Shown piece by piece: positions 1 through 13,000 of a DNA stretch of 64,000 nt; within the stretch, counting starts at the first letter, position 1; each line of letters begins with the position of its first letter. The stretch spans positions 1 to 64,000 of the forward strand of contig JASANC010003221.1 of assembly GCA_030248135.1 (NCBI GenBank), written 5' to 3'. Below the pieces are notes generated by a model. It searched no databases, was not told where the DNA came from, and saw only the letters and a program-made list of their open reading frames with translations. This DNA is from Theristus sp. LFF4_11. Taxonomy: Eukaryota > Nematoda > Chromadorea > Monhysterida > Xyalidae. Both the position numbers and the translations under genes were made by a program.

Positions 1-402
1 TGGGTAAAAAATTAACCCAATTTGCAAAATCTCCGGATGGAATTACCCCAGGAAACATTTTTGTTCACCTGTCAAAATGTTGCAGGTAAAAATTGAAAGG
101 GCGAACACATATTGATTACATAGCTGAAAAAAAAAGGAGACAGAAGAATAAGTAACCAACTTTTCAGAATAGGTAATTCGCGTCTAGAACGTACGTAAAG
201 AAGTCTGGCGAAAATTTTTCTTCGGCACAGTTTGCAACTTTGGCAGGTCTCTACGTGTGCACAGTATCAAGTTTCCAGCACGTATATTAGTTGCTGCAGG
301 ACAGCGACTAAATTTTGAAAACGCGCGCAGGTCCATATTCAGCCATATAATGCGTGATGCGCTGTCCGCTCGCTTCGCTCGCTCGCGCATCCGCATGATA
401 GG
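1..402. repeat. Dispersed repeat, copy cut by the window edge
   Basis: Closely similar to 42155-42557 over its whole length, including the shared blocks AATTGAAAGGGCGAACACAT and a terminal CG-rich imperfect palindrome (about 349-396) made of GCTCGC/GCGCATC words. Both copies stop resembling each other just after the CATCCGCATGAT end, which marks a real element terminus. At the other copy the repeat is preceded by the 149-bp satellite array. No coding capacity seen. The class is unknown. Confidence 0.7.
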
Positions 403-1042
403 CAACCTTAGCCACTGGGATGGCCATTGTCAGGGAAAATGCCCAACAAACGTTATTTCAGATTGTGAACTAAATACAAGCTTCTGCAACTGGCTTCATC
501 AGCAGCAGCAATAAAACACTATAAAATTAGGTTTTTTTACGGTGAGCGTGAAATTGCTTGCCATGTCAATGTCAACTCTTGGCTGTTGCCGATTTGTCGT
601 TTCCTCGAAGTGGGGTGGCGTTGCCCATCAACAACGTCAAGCATAGCTGTTCTAGGGCGGCGACTTGGGGTGCCCCCCGCCCCCCCCCCGCTTAAAAAAT
701 ATCGGCATTTTTGTATTTTCGTTTCTTTCATTCATTTTTTTTTTAAATTTTGGTTTTTGTTTAGCAAAGTCAATTTCTTTTCTATGTCAATCAACCCAAA
801 CTTCGTGAAAAGCGTGGAACGTGGAAAGTGTGTGTGTGGAAGTGGAAATTTCTGTGGAAAGTGTCTTAAACGCATTTTCAGATGAAAGTACAGTTTTAAT
901 AGCAAAAATTCGTTTTTTATTAATAAAAAATTAATTAAATCCGTATTAAAAAAAGATTTTTTCTAAAAGGTTAACGTCTTAAGCCGAGCAAAGGCGACAA
1001 CGGGGACAACGCGACGCCGCTACCTACCTACCGTCCCCTTCA
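403..1042 (+). promoter_or_regulatory. Region upstream of the UBR start codon
   Basis: The 640 bases between the dispersed repeat and the UBR ATG contain no convincing gene. They hold C-rich and T-rich tracts near 670-740 and an A/T-rich stretch at 900-965, followed by a CG-rich stretch (about 980-1030) that leads into the start codon. This is the expected position of the promoter and 5' leader. No clear TATA box was found. Confidence 0.35.
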
Positions 1043-4000
1043 ATGGAGTCAGCAGGAGGATCGCGACGATCGAGTTTTGGGAGGCCTTTGTTTTCGAGCA
1101 GAAGCCGTCGGCAGCAGCAAGAAGAGCAAAACAAACAGGTTTGACTTGACACAGTTTGAAAACGTACAGCAGGGTTTGTTTTTAATGAAACAAAACAAAC
1201 AAAAATGTAAGCTGTATACATCCACCCAGTCCAGATGCAAAATTCTAGGTGTAGGTGTGTTAGCGTATAGGATCGACCGCATGCCGTTGCCGTATTAGCA
1301 AAGTTTTAGGTGTACGGATATAAAACTAGTGAGTTTTGTGTCAGTGCGCTCTGTTCCGGTTCTGTGCAAATGAACTGAATGTGTGATTGATCGGAAGATT
1401 GTCAGTCTTTTCTTTTTTTTTGCATGCTTACACACGTTTTCTCTTGGCGTAACCGAAACAAAAGGGCAAAAAACGTCCTACCCTGCGCCATCCGCCTAAC
1501 ATAAGGCCAATTCATGTAGATCCGGTCCGTCAGGTCACGGCACGTCGGTGTATCAATGCAACTGACTGAACGTTGTAGAAGATGAAGCACTCTTAATTGA
1601 TTTTTTTAAATTTTGCAGAAGCTTCTGAACGTGTCACATTGTCTGGAGTTGATTGCGAAGCAGGATTTCCAGGAGCTCTGGCGATGTTTAGCCGATCATT
1701 TCGCGCAACAGGTGCACTGGAAAACTCTTGTCTAGTGTCTACAGTCGAACTCACTAAAATGTGGAATCAGCTGATTGGTCGACCGAGCGGAGGCTGCTCA
1801 CACTCCGCACCGTTCTTTTTTCGTGGATTTGGATTTTATTGAAACGTGTTTCTTTTGAATGAGTGTGAATTTCCAGCACCCTTTCCATGCTAAAAATAAA
1901 CTCAAAGGGTTGGAGAACTGCGAAATTCAATTTTTTTTATTCAACAGCTCAAAATGCATTTTTTACTGACGACGACGACGACGACGTCGTCGCTTAATTT
2001 TTACGTGTGAACTGAAAGACAAAAGCCTGAAATGAGTGCGCTGTGTAGCCAGCTGAAGGGGGTTTCATTCCTAGCTGACCGATCGACATGCGTCCGCAAT
2101 TTTAAAAAATGCGTTCCGACTTCGCGGACGACGACGACACGACGACGACTTTGCTTTCATTTTTTATTTTCACCGTTTTCAAGTTGTTTTTGGTAAGCTG
2201 CTGTGTTCATTTACTTGGTGCACGCAGCAAACCATGCACAGCGCACTCCTTTCAGGCTTTTATTTTTCAGTCCACACGCAAAAATTAAGCGACGACGTCG
2301 TCGTCGTCATTAAACAAAAAAATACATTTTGAGTTGAGCTGTGGCATAAAAATTTTCTAAATTTCGCGGTCTCTAACCTTTGAGTTTATTTTTAGCACAA
2401 AAAGGGTGCTGGAAATTCATAAAAACACGTTTCAATAAAATCCAAATCCACGAATAAAGAACGGTGCGGAGTGTGAGCAGCCTCCGCTCGGTCGACCAAT
2501 CAGCTGATTCCACATTTTAGTGAGTTCGACTGTAGTCGATAAACTTCATTCATTCTTGTGTGACGTTTTGATGTTGAATTACAACGCGCAAGCACTGTTT
2601 CTTGCGGTTTAACCCAGTGAGCGCGTATACCGCGGGCCGCCTAACCCAGGCTCGTCAGTACGACAAGGCAGCCGGTCTGGCACAGCGCAATCAAAACTCT
2701 AGACCAGCGCAGACGGATGTCATGTCTGGCTGAAACATCAGCAAAACATACACTCGCAAAACACCGGGTCCCTTGTGGCTTTATTGCCCGGGATGGTTGA
2801 TTTTGTGAGATTCTGATTTCTAGGTTCGCTGATGTTTTACCCAGACTATAAGATCTGTCTGTGGTAAAACAACTTCGGCAGTTCTGCCTGGTGTCCGTCC
2901 CGTCGCACTGACGAGCCAGGGGCACCGCGGTATGCGTCTACCTGGCGAAACCGCAAACAGCGAACTTCATGTACTGAATGTTGTGCAGGTGCCGCAAGTG
3001 TACGCGGTGACACAGCAGCAGCCGTGGTTGCTGAACCTGAATCAGGAGCTGCTGAACAGCAGCCTACTGCAGCCACTGATTGCGATTTTGTGCAATGATG
3101 CTGATGCGCGCGACTTTACCGCAATTGTGCAACGGTTCGGCATCGAGACGACACGACGGCGGCCGGGACAAATCTGCGGTCATGTGTTTCGCAGCGGCGA
3201 GGCGACGTACAGCTGTCGGTGCGTTTCAGTGGGATTGTGAATTGTGCTCTGCTGCAGTTGAACTCTACATTACAGGGTATCAGCTGATTGGTTGGGATTA
3301 CGGTGTGCATGCTTCCTGGTGCAGGCATTGCTGCGGGGGCGGAGTTTTGTTTACACAGAAAGCATCCCAACCAATCAGCTGATTGCCCATAATATAGAGT
3401 TTGACTGTACGTGTCCGTAAAATTCGGTTGTTTTTAGTTGTCAGTGTTGTTGTTGAGCAGAGCTGTTCGATTTCGTGGCAGTTCCTGATTTGTATTGCTA
3501 ATGTTGTTGCATCTGCAGTGAGTGTGCGAACGACCCGACGTGTGTCATGTGCCACGAGTGCTTCATGGGCAGCGGACATCGTCATCACCGTTACAACGTG
3601 GGTTTGCTAGGGCAGTTTTGGAGGTGGAGTTGAGGGAAAAAGAAACATTTATGAAGGGGAGGGGGTGAATGGGTGATAGATAGCAAATTTTATGAGTCGA
3701 ACAAGTAGTAATAATCTAATAATAGTAATAGTAAGTAGCACAACGAGTAGTAGCACAACACTGAATAGCCAATAGTAGTCGCGATGTTGTCCTGTTACAG
3801 ATGCACACGAGCGGCGGCTCCGGCTACTGCGACTGCGGTGACCCGGAGGCGTGGTCTCGCGACGTCTACTGCGCGCTGCATCGACCGTTGACCGACGATG
3901 AAGAAACGAATACAGGAGGAGCGGGGGTGCACGATGAAACGCCGACAAAATGTGAAACACTGCCGTCGGTCGAAGTGCAACGAATACGAACGATCGTGCA

Positions 4001-7000
4001 TCAGCTGCTGTCGTACGCTATACAGGTGCGACTGAAGACGGGGCATTCTTTTACAATTGTAATGTTGCACAGTCACGGACGCCGCTGTGGTAATGCCACG
4101 GGCACGAAACGTGGCTGGTGGATACGGCCTGACGTTGTGCTTCGAATGTAATCACATGGTTGTTGTTTGTTGTTGTTGGGATTTGTAGGCGATGTTTTTA
4201 GCTAGTGCTAACCCAGAGGGGCGTACAGAACGCCACTGAGTAGGGCGCCCATCGAGTTTTCTCGGTCATTAAGTGCCTATACACCCCTCGGCGGGGCTCG
4301 ATCCCCCGAGCGCACAGACTGTAATCTAACGCACTGCTACCACCAGGCCACGTGGTTCCGTTTTGTTGTTTTGAGCGAGACGTTGTTGTTTGTTTTCAGA
4401 CCCTGTGCATCCCGGACCCGGACTTTCTGGACGGTCCACCACCGACGCTGAGCATGGACTGCACTGCGAACGAGGAGTACCCGTTTCAGACGGTGTTGTT
4501 CAATGACGAGACGCACACTTATGACGTGGTTGGTTGGTGTTGTCCATGGCGGCTTTGCGTTGCTTTTGCCGTGATCATAGTCTTGTGTTTGTTGATTCAC
4601 TGTTTTCACATTTTCACATTCACTGTTTCGCTGTTCCCATTCACATTCACTTATTTGTTGCCAGGTGATTCGTGCGTTGGAATTGTCGGTGAACTGTACA
4701 GAGCAGCAGGCGATGTTGCTCGCGACCATGGTCGACCGCGAGGTTGGCGATGCACGGTGTTCAGTGAGAACAAGCAAAAACGTTCGTTGTTTGACAAAAA
4801 TTCGCTTTCAGGGACGAAGCACCGTTCGCGTTGGCTCAAAGGACTGGTGTCAAAAGGCGAAGGCTGAAATTCAGGTATCATTTCAATTTCAGTATCAGAG
4901 CACATCTCTGGTGTATAGTGTAGTCGCACTGACTGTTGCACGCATGAGCTGCAATTGTAAACGCACAAAACACGAAAAATTTGACACAAGTTTTTTGTTG
5001 TGGATTATCCTCTGTGTGGACAATTATGTGGACTGCAAATCAGTTTTGGCATTCCAGCGTAAAACCGCCAAAGATCGCAGTGAGCGAACGGGCAAAAGCG
5101 GCCCGTTGAAGGTGGAGGTGATCGACTCGAATCTTGTGGCACACCAGCATTTCGCCATACAGTTGCTCAATCAGATATGCCTGTGGACACAACAATTCTG
5201 TGAGTGTTGCCTCGCCCCTCGCAAACCAGCAAACACAGCTTACAGTCTATCTCGCTAATATATGCAACTAGCCGATTGGTTGGTCATCGCAATTCTCAGC
5301 GCTGATTGGTTGGTCATGAGCAACTCTCAGCGCTGATTGGTTGGTCATTACGTCATGTTGTATATATTTTCCAGATGGACTGTAGTCACCATAGCTAAGT
5401 GAATTGCTACTACATCTGGCTATCACGTGGTAGTTTTGGTCAAATTGTGTTCAAAATTGGCTTATTTTTGTTCAGCTCAGCAAGCTTTTCGCAAAATCCT
5501 TGCAGCGCCACTGCGGTCGATCATCTGCGACGTTCTGCTCACGTGCGGCATTCATCCTACGGACGTTACAGGCGATAGCGATCCGCTGTTGTACACGCCG
5601 ACACTGATTGATATGTCGTTGAATAGTGATCGCAAACTGTGGAAAGGTGTTGTGATGATACAGTCCAGCTTTAAATTATAGGGAATCAGCTGATTGGTTG
5701 GGGATTACGGTTTGCACAGAAAGCATGCATATCGTTAATCCCAACCAATCAGCTGATTCCCTGTAATTTAGAGCTCGACTGTACAATGTGCATTACAGTT
5801 TATGACTCAAATTTTCGGCACAATTTCTTTTGATTGACGGCTCAACACCGAATTTCTACACCTTCTTTTTACGTATGCGTTTGCAGGTGCGCGTTCGACG
5901 ATACACGAATTGTTGATGGCAACGCTGCTGATGGATGTGGACACCAAGGAGCAATTTGCACGGCTGTTCACGGAGGTTGGTGTTCTGGAGCTTGGCATGC
6001 GAGGTTGCTTTTGAAAATCACATCATTTGAGAAGAACCAGCAGAGTTTGACAAATTGGAAGAGTCATTGATTGGCTGTTTTTCTCTGATGTTCAGAAGTA
6101 CGCACATCTAATTGGTGATTATTTGACAAATTAGAAAAGCGTCATTGATTGGCTGTTTTTCTCTGATGTTCAGAAGTATGCACATCTAATGAGTGATTAT
6201 TTGACAAATTAGAAAAACGTCATTGATTGGCTGTTTTCTCTGATGTTCAGAAGTACGCGCATCTAATGGGTGATTATTTGACAAATTAGAAAAGTGTCAT
6301 TGATTGGATGTTTTTCTCTGATGTTCAGAAGTACGCGCATCTAATGGGCGATTTCATTGATGACGATCACGAGCATGCAGCGTCCGTGGTCGCGTTGACC
6401 GTGCAGATCTACACGGTGCCAACACTAGCGCGCAAACTTATTGCTGAACAGAACGCACTGCATGTGTTGATCGACTGCTTTCTCGTTGAGACACGCAAAT
6501 ATGTTGACCCTGGTCCGTGGTGACAGCGATGATTTGTTGTTGTTTTGGTTTTGTTGGAATTCTAGGCGACGTGTTTAGCCAGGGCTAACCCAGAGAAGGG
6601 TGCAGAACGCCGTCGAGTAGGGCGCCCATCGAGTTTTCTCTGTCATTAAGTGCCTATACAGTATACACCCTTCGGCGGGGCTCGATTCCCCGAACGCACA
6701 GACAAGAGTCTAACGCGCTACCACCGGGCCACGAGCGGTGAAAAATCTGGTGATGCCCGTTCTTTCGGTGCTTCTGCATTTTTCTTTTGAGCGTGGTTGC
6801 TTGAGCTTGCTCATGCTTTCAATCAGCTCAACAACCTTCATTTTTTTCTACATTTCGGTTCACTGTTGTGTGTGTGTGTCAGTTCGCTTCTCGTTTTTCT
6901 TCAGCCACGAATCGCTACGAGTTCAAAGATCGCACGTACCCGCCGAATCTGCGGCGCGCGTTGTACATCGCGAATGATGTGAAGTCAGTTGGTTTCGTTG

Positions 7001-10000
7001 TCTGCCCGTTTCGTGACTCTTGAACTGTTCTTTTTTGCGTTGTCTTCAATTCAGAAGCGTGTGCTCATTTCCAGATACTTGATCAATACGGTGCCGTCAC
7101 AAGCCGACTGGACACCGCAACTGAAAAGCGGCTTTCTAGCCGGTTTGAATAGTTTGGTGACGCTAATGAAACGTGTACAGGTGCGCAGATTGTCGTTTTT
7201 CATCTTATCGATTTGTGTTCGTTGTGTTCTGTGGCGTTCACACATCAATCAGCAATCACCCCGATTGCTGCACCCCAGGGAGTCGACAGTGTGAAACGGC
7301 AAACTGGCGACCACCAAGTATGGGAGTCGGAATGGGAGACTGCGTTCAACATGCAACTGAGATTCGAAGATGTCGTCTCGATGTTCATCACGTGGGCAGC
7401 GTCAAATGTGCGCTTTTGTTGGTGTTTTTTTTGTGTTTTTGTGTTTCTTGTTTGGCAATTTTCTGATAGTTTTACCCTTGTACTTTGTTCAGCCGGAAGT
7501 AACGCACGAAGCGGTGACCATCTTGATCGCAGCGCTCGCGTCCGAGTACCGAAAACCGGAAACGGGCGTCAATCGAATCGAGCCAATTGAATGTGTGTGT
7601 CCCTTTTTTGTTGTGTTTCGTTTCGACCGACTGAGTCTCAAATTGCGCCAAATTCTAAACAAGCCGTTGTCCTAAGTCACCGTGTTACAACATGCAGCGC
7701 AGGTGATCGAAATGTCCTGCATTTCGCAAATGAAAAAAAAAACGGTTGACTTTCGACGATGGATGAATGAACTTTTGAGGATACGTGGTTACGTTGTTTA
7801 TCTTGGGCTCGCTGAGTTAGGAGGGCAGGTGACTGAGGAAAACAACGACAAGAACAAGAAAAGACTGCACGTTCAGCACAGAGGTAGCCATTACTTAATG
7901 ACAGAGAAAACTCGACGGGCGCCCTACTCAATGGCGTTCTGTACGCTTCTCTGGGTTAGCCCTGGCTAAAAACATCGCCTAAAAATCCCAACAACAACAA
8001 CAAAAAGCCATTACAATGACATGTAATTACACAATTGTACGTTGTTCCCAACTTTATGATGAATCAAAATGGACGGAACCTCCAATAGCATTTCGATTTC
8101 AGTAGCAATCAGCGAGTCGCGTGTGCTCCGTAGCACGCAAGTGGCCTACGACGTGTCCGAGCAATTGGTCAGCATCCACGTGCCCCTGTGCCGTCTACTG
8201 GCCGGCCTCTACGTGCGCCTCACTGACCCGCCGATCGATCTGACCGACGCGATTCTGTCGCAGATCGAGCCCCAATGCAGCGCCGTCCTGATGGAGTTGA
8301 CGCTGAGGGTTGCAGTGTTGACCGCGCAGGCGCACGCCGGCATGTGGAGACGCAACGGATACGCGCTGTTGAATCAGGTTGGGGTTGAATCAGGTTGTTG
8401 TTGAATCGGGGTGTGGTTGAATCGGGGTGTGCTTGAATCGGGTTGTTGTTGAATCGGGGTGTGGTTGAATCGGGTTGTTGTTGAATCGGGGTGTGGTTGA
8501 ATCGGGTTGTTGTTGAATCGGGGTGTGGTTGAATGGGGTTGTTGTTGAATCGGGGTGTTGTTGAATCGGGGTGTGGTTGAATCGGGTTGTTGTTGAATCG
8601 GGGTGTGGTTGAATCGGGTTGTTGTTGAATCGGGGTGTGGTTGAATCGGGTTGTTGTTGAATCGGGGTGTGGTTGAATCGGGGTGTGGTTGAATCGGGTT
8701 GTTGTTGAATCGGGGTGTGGTTGAATCGGGGTGTGGTTGAATCGGGTTGTTGTTGAATCGGGGTGTGGTTGAATCGGGTTGTTGTTGAATCGGGGTGTGG
8801 TTGAATCGGGGTGTGGTTGAATCGGGTTGTTGTTGAATCGGGGTGTGGTTGAATCGGGGTGTGGTTGAATCGGGTTGTTGTTGAATCGGGGTGTGGTTGA
8901 ATCGGGTTGTTGTTGAATCGGGGTGTGGTTGAATCGGGTTGTTGTTGAATCGGGGTGTGGTTGAATGGGGTTGTTGACTTGTCGTTTAATCGGGGTGTGG
9001 TTGAATCGGGTTGTTGTTGAATCGGGGTGTGGTTGAATCAGGTTGTTGTTGAATCGGGGTGTGGTTGAATTGGGGTGTTGTTGAATCGGGGTGTGGTTGA
9101 ATTGGGGTGTTGTTGAATCGGGGTGTGGTTGAATCAGGTTGTTGTTGAATCGGGGTATGGTTGAATTGGGGTGTTGTTGAATCGGGGTGTGGTTGAACTG
9201 GGGTGTTATTGAATCGGGGTGTGGTTGAATTGGGGTGTTGTTGAATCGGGGTGTGGTTGAATTGGGGTGTGGTTGAATTGGGGTGCTGTTGAATCGGGGT
9301 GTGGTTGAATTGGGGTGTTGTTGAATCAGGTCGTCTAAAGGTGGATTTCCCAATTGTTTTTTTGTTCGTACGCACGGACACGACACTTAAAAAATGGCCA
9401 CGCGATTCAGAAATTATGTCGTGTGTGCTAGCTGAATGCACGGACACGATTTAGTTTTCGCTCACGGGATTTCGAACGACGTCTGTGAATTCTGATCTGC
9501 CACACTTCCAGGTGCACAACTATTTCTCGCCGTTATGCCGCAGCGAAATGTTCGACCGCGATGTTCTGATGCTGCAAGTGAGCTGCCGTGCTTCGCATTT
9601 TTTTGAAAGACTTGCCTCTGAATGTCAAATACAGTCGAACTCTATTCTATATTATAGGGAATCAGCTGATTGGTTGGTGGTCACGTGCATGCATGCTTTC
9701 TGTGCAGGGCGACAGACACCGATAGACGACGCTTCACAGGAATGCGTGCACAGAAAGCATGCTGATCACGTGACCACCGACCAATCAGCTGATTCCCTAT
9801 AATTTAGCGTTCGACTGTACATCACTGCTTCAGATCTGTGCGTCGTTCATGAAGCCGGACGACTTTCTGGTGCGCTGTCTGTACAAGTTCGGACTGAATC
9901 GCTGGGCAACGTGGAACTACGAGGAGCGACTGTCTCCGGATGAACTGAGCAAATTGGTGGTGACGCTCGCTGAGGAGATGTTCCATTGGATCATCATGAT

Positions 10001-13000
10001 CGTTGGTTAGCGGGGGGGGGGGGGGGGGTTCGTGTACTGTACATTTTGTCAGCCTCAACTGGAGGGGGCGTACGTGTCCAAGTACATTTTGTCAGCTTCA
10101 ACTGTACTGGTCGCATTCCGGATTTGCCTGACCGGCTTTCTATAACGAATCCAGTTTCGATGTCTGAATTTGCCATAAGCCGTCACGTTTTTTGCGGGGT
10201 CGCTTTTGGCGTGGAAATAGAACAAGCCATTAGTTTCACTCTCGACTCGAGTGATTATTGTGCCCGTTTTAGGCGAACGCTATCACTTCGGCATCAGCAC
10301 GGCAACAATGGCCGACTATGTGCGTCGTGAGGTGATCCATCTGCTGTGCAAGGGACCGACGCCTTACAGCAAGATTCAGAAGCGCATCAGTTATGATCCG
10401 TTGCTGGAGAAACTCATCATTGAAGACACCGTCAAGGAGGTCGCCACGTTCAAGTCAGCAGACACGTTTTGTTGATTTTCTGGTGCTTTTTAGAAAAGTC
10501 GAGTAACCCTAATCCACCATTCTGATCAATTTTTTTGCAGAAAGCCCTCCGGCACCGCAGCGGGCGTGTTCGAGCTGAAGCCGCAGTGTCGCGCCGAATA
10601 CAATCCGTTCTTCTTTCACTACTCGAAGGCGGACTTCTCATTGGTGTGTGGTGTCCATACCCGCGCGACGGTGTGGGGTACCACTGTGCGCAGCACCGGT
10701 TTGAGGGCTGTGCACATTTGCAAGGCAGCCGGTGCAAGGAAGCAAAGCTCGCAAAGTTTGTTCTTGCGAGGGCTGCACAGCGGTTTGAGCGCTGCGCACA
10801 GCGGTACACCACACCGTCGCGCGGGTATTATGGTGTCTTTCCGGGGTTCTCCCTGTCTCAGTTTCAAAACTCGATGTTTCCACAAAACTCACCAGGCCGA
10901 GCAACACCAGCAGTCGAGCGACCGCCAGTGGCTTCTGCCGCCGTGTGTGCCCCCGTTCGTGGCTCGCTTTCGCACGTTGCCACAGCTGTTGCGTTGTGAC
11001 GCGATGCTGCAAATGTTGACGGTGACCCTTGAGCGCACTACTAGACGCAGTCGATTCAGCAGTGACGGACTGTTGCACAGGGTTGGTCGGTTGTGTTGTT
11101 GTGGTTCATGGCCCAGGGTGGGAAAGGTAGAGACGCAATCGCAATTTGGCCGATCGAGCGGGCTCGGTCGGGTGCGGACGCTGTGTAGCGAGCTGCGTCG
11201 TTGTCCGCTGGGTTGGTTGGTTGGTATTGGGGTTGGGCGAACACGCAGCCGCGCATGCTCTCACCGGTAACATAAGCGTACTGGTGATGCTTGGGGCTTG
11301 ATGGAGACTGATTATTCAACGTGTCATGGGTCAGATCAGTTTGGTGTCATATTCAGGTCGCTTCGCGTTGCGCGATAAACTTTGTTGTCCGGTTGTATCG
11401 ATCATTTTCTTTTCGTTAACTGTTTGATGTCATGACTTTGATAGTTTTATGATCAGTATTGATCAGTATTTTATGAGGTCATAACTTTGATAGATCAGTT
11501 TAACCCCAATTTCAATACAATCACGTCGGTCACTTCGTCGCGTGGTCAACAAATTTTTTCCTCGTAGGCGCTGTTCCTGATCGGTATGGCGCTGAACGAA
11601 GAGTTCGACAACGTGGACGGCTTTGCATTCACGGAGTTTGCTGAGCAGTGGGCGGAACAGCACGAACAGCCGAGTCTGATGACGCTGATGCAGAAGTTGT
11701 CGGGCAGTCAGGAAGCGACAGCCGTGCAGAATTTGCTGAAAGCGGTCATCAAGGCACGTGCGGCGAACGTTGTTTTGGAAGTGCTAGCTCCCGGTTTTTG
11801 CAAAGCAGAAACTGCAATCTTAACTCATTAACATATCCAACTAGCTGATTGGTTGATACATGCATTATGTGCAAACCAAACGTCCGACGCTTCACAGCAA
11901 TTCGTGCACAGAATGCCTCAACCAATCAGCCAGTTGGATATGTTATTGAGTTCGGCTGTAAAGGTGCATTCATGAAGCAATATTTAGTCGCCGCATGGCT
12001 ATGTTTTAACACAGCTGCGCGTCACTAAATACTGCTTCATGAATACTCATTAAGTTTGTTTGCCGTAACGCTGTGATACGGACATTGTGCCTTTCAGCGT
12101 TACAAAGAAGCGTGCGACGTACGGAAGCCGCCGAAATCGACCGAGCCAATGGAGACCTTAACCGAGGCGCAACGGGGCGGTACGCAGGCGTCCGTGGACG
12201 ATGAACAGCAGGAAAGGCAGCGGATGAAGTTGATCGCGCAGGAGAAACGAAAACGAGCGATGGAGCAGATGGCGAGACTGCAGAAACAGTTTGCTCAGGT
12301 TTGTGCGATTTTGGCTTGCTGGTTAAGGCCCGTTTATTCTTGACGTATGCGCATACGGTACGACACGTCGCGTTACGTTTGGTACCGTGTTATTGCATAC
12401 GCATACTACCGTTCATACCTGACGTGTACGTCGACGTGCGTCTGCATGCGTGAGGTATAAACGGGCCTTCACTGCCTTTTGTGAAATCATCGCGAGAAAG
12501 ATGTTTTTGCCGTTTTTCAGCAAAACCACGCGCTACTCGCTGAGGAGCAGAATGATGAAGAGGTCGAGGATGAGACATGCGACTCTTGGTGAGGTTGAGG
12601 GCAATTCGGGCGCTTGTTTGAAAAGGAAATTAAAACAAGTACAGGGTGATCCAAAAGAACTGGTTTGCAGTGCACTCGTGAACAGCGACGTGTTTCCGGT
12701 GGCTCTTGGCGCGAACGCACAGCCAATCAGCGCTGGCAAAACGCGCCGTGTCACGTGCATACTCTGTCAGGAGAGCGAGGTGGTCGAAACAACCGGCAAA
12801 CCGATGGTCTATGCCGCCTACGTGCAACCGTACGTTGGTTGCACTGCTATTCCAGTGGTGGCACGCTTTTGGCATTGGTGCTTCTCTTTCTAATTGCCGT
12901 TCTTCTTAGTATGTCACTAAATCAGTACGTCCGTAAAGTGGTGTCTGATTCTGAAAGTGTTTGGTTTGTTTCGATGAAGCCAATTTCCTTGTCGCGAACA

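Larger units (their letters stand above)
1043..4025 (+). other. UBR1: UBR gene exons 1-5: N-terminus and UBR box
   Basis: Exons read from GT/AG signals and phase: 1043-1138 (MESAGGSRRSSFG...), 1619-1711 (LELIAKQDFQELWRCLADHF), 2989-3218, 3519-3597, 3801-4025. Exon 2 aligns with the helix before the UBR box in vertebrate UBR1. Exons 3-5 carry the UBR-box zinc ligands, ending CDCGDPEAWSRDVYCALH. Intron 2 holds a long-armed foldback repeat (1741-2533) and a second inverted-repeat element ending only about 25 bases before exon 3. An in-frame ATG at 2932 lies in that element and is not the start, because exon 2 joins exon 3 in phase at the acceptor before 2989. Confidence 0.88.
4400..12298 (+). 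other. UBR1: UBR gene exons 6-24: N-domain and helical middle
   Basis: Exons: 4400-4528, 4665-4742, 4812-4874, 5058-5199, 5476-5646, 5887-5975, 6329-6512, 6905-6978, 7055-7180, 7279-7407, 7493-7592, 8103-8377, 9512-9577, 9834-10005, 10273-10453, 10541-10643, 10896-11081, 11568-11768, 12098-12298. Every junction keeps frame. Recognisable blocks include VLFNDETHTYDVV, VPTLARKLIAEQNAL, YDVSEQLVSIHVPLCRLLAG, MFDRDVLMLQICASF, GERYHFG, EVIHLLCKGPTPYS, VATFKKPSG and the coiled RQRMKLIAQEKRKRAMEQMA block. The acceptor of the exon at 6329 and the donor of the exon ending at 8377 are each embedded in a tandem array. Confidence 0.85.

Noticed and set aside
2932..3240. ORF starting MRLPGETANSEL as the UBR N-terminus
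   Set aside because: The ATG lies in an inverted-repeat element. A proper acceptor at 2988 joins exon 3 in phase to exon 2 (1619-1711), whose sequence matches the family.
4158..4352. Functional tRNA gene
   Set aside because: The box-A and box-B-like words are present, but the acceptor stem and anticodon arm do not form a proper tRNA. The unit is a repeated SINE with a body and tail.
7682..7780. Extra UBR exon reading VIEMSCISQMKKK
   Set aside because: The flanking exons 7493-7592 and 8103-8377 join in phase without it, and its sequence does not fit the alignment.
8371..9335. Possible CRISPR-like array
   Set aside because: The units are contiguous 16-bp repeats without unique spacers, in a eukaryotic intron.
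8220..9386. 388-codon antisense ORF rich in HPDSTTPRFNN repeats
   Set aside because: It is the translation of the 16-bp minisatellite; three units give a 16-residue period with no stop codon. It overlaps a UBR exon on the other strand and has no independent gene signals.
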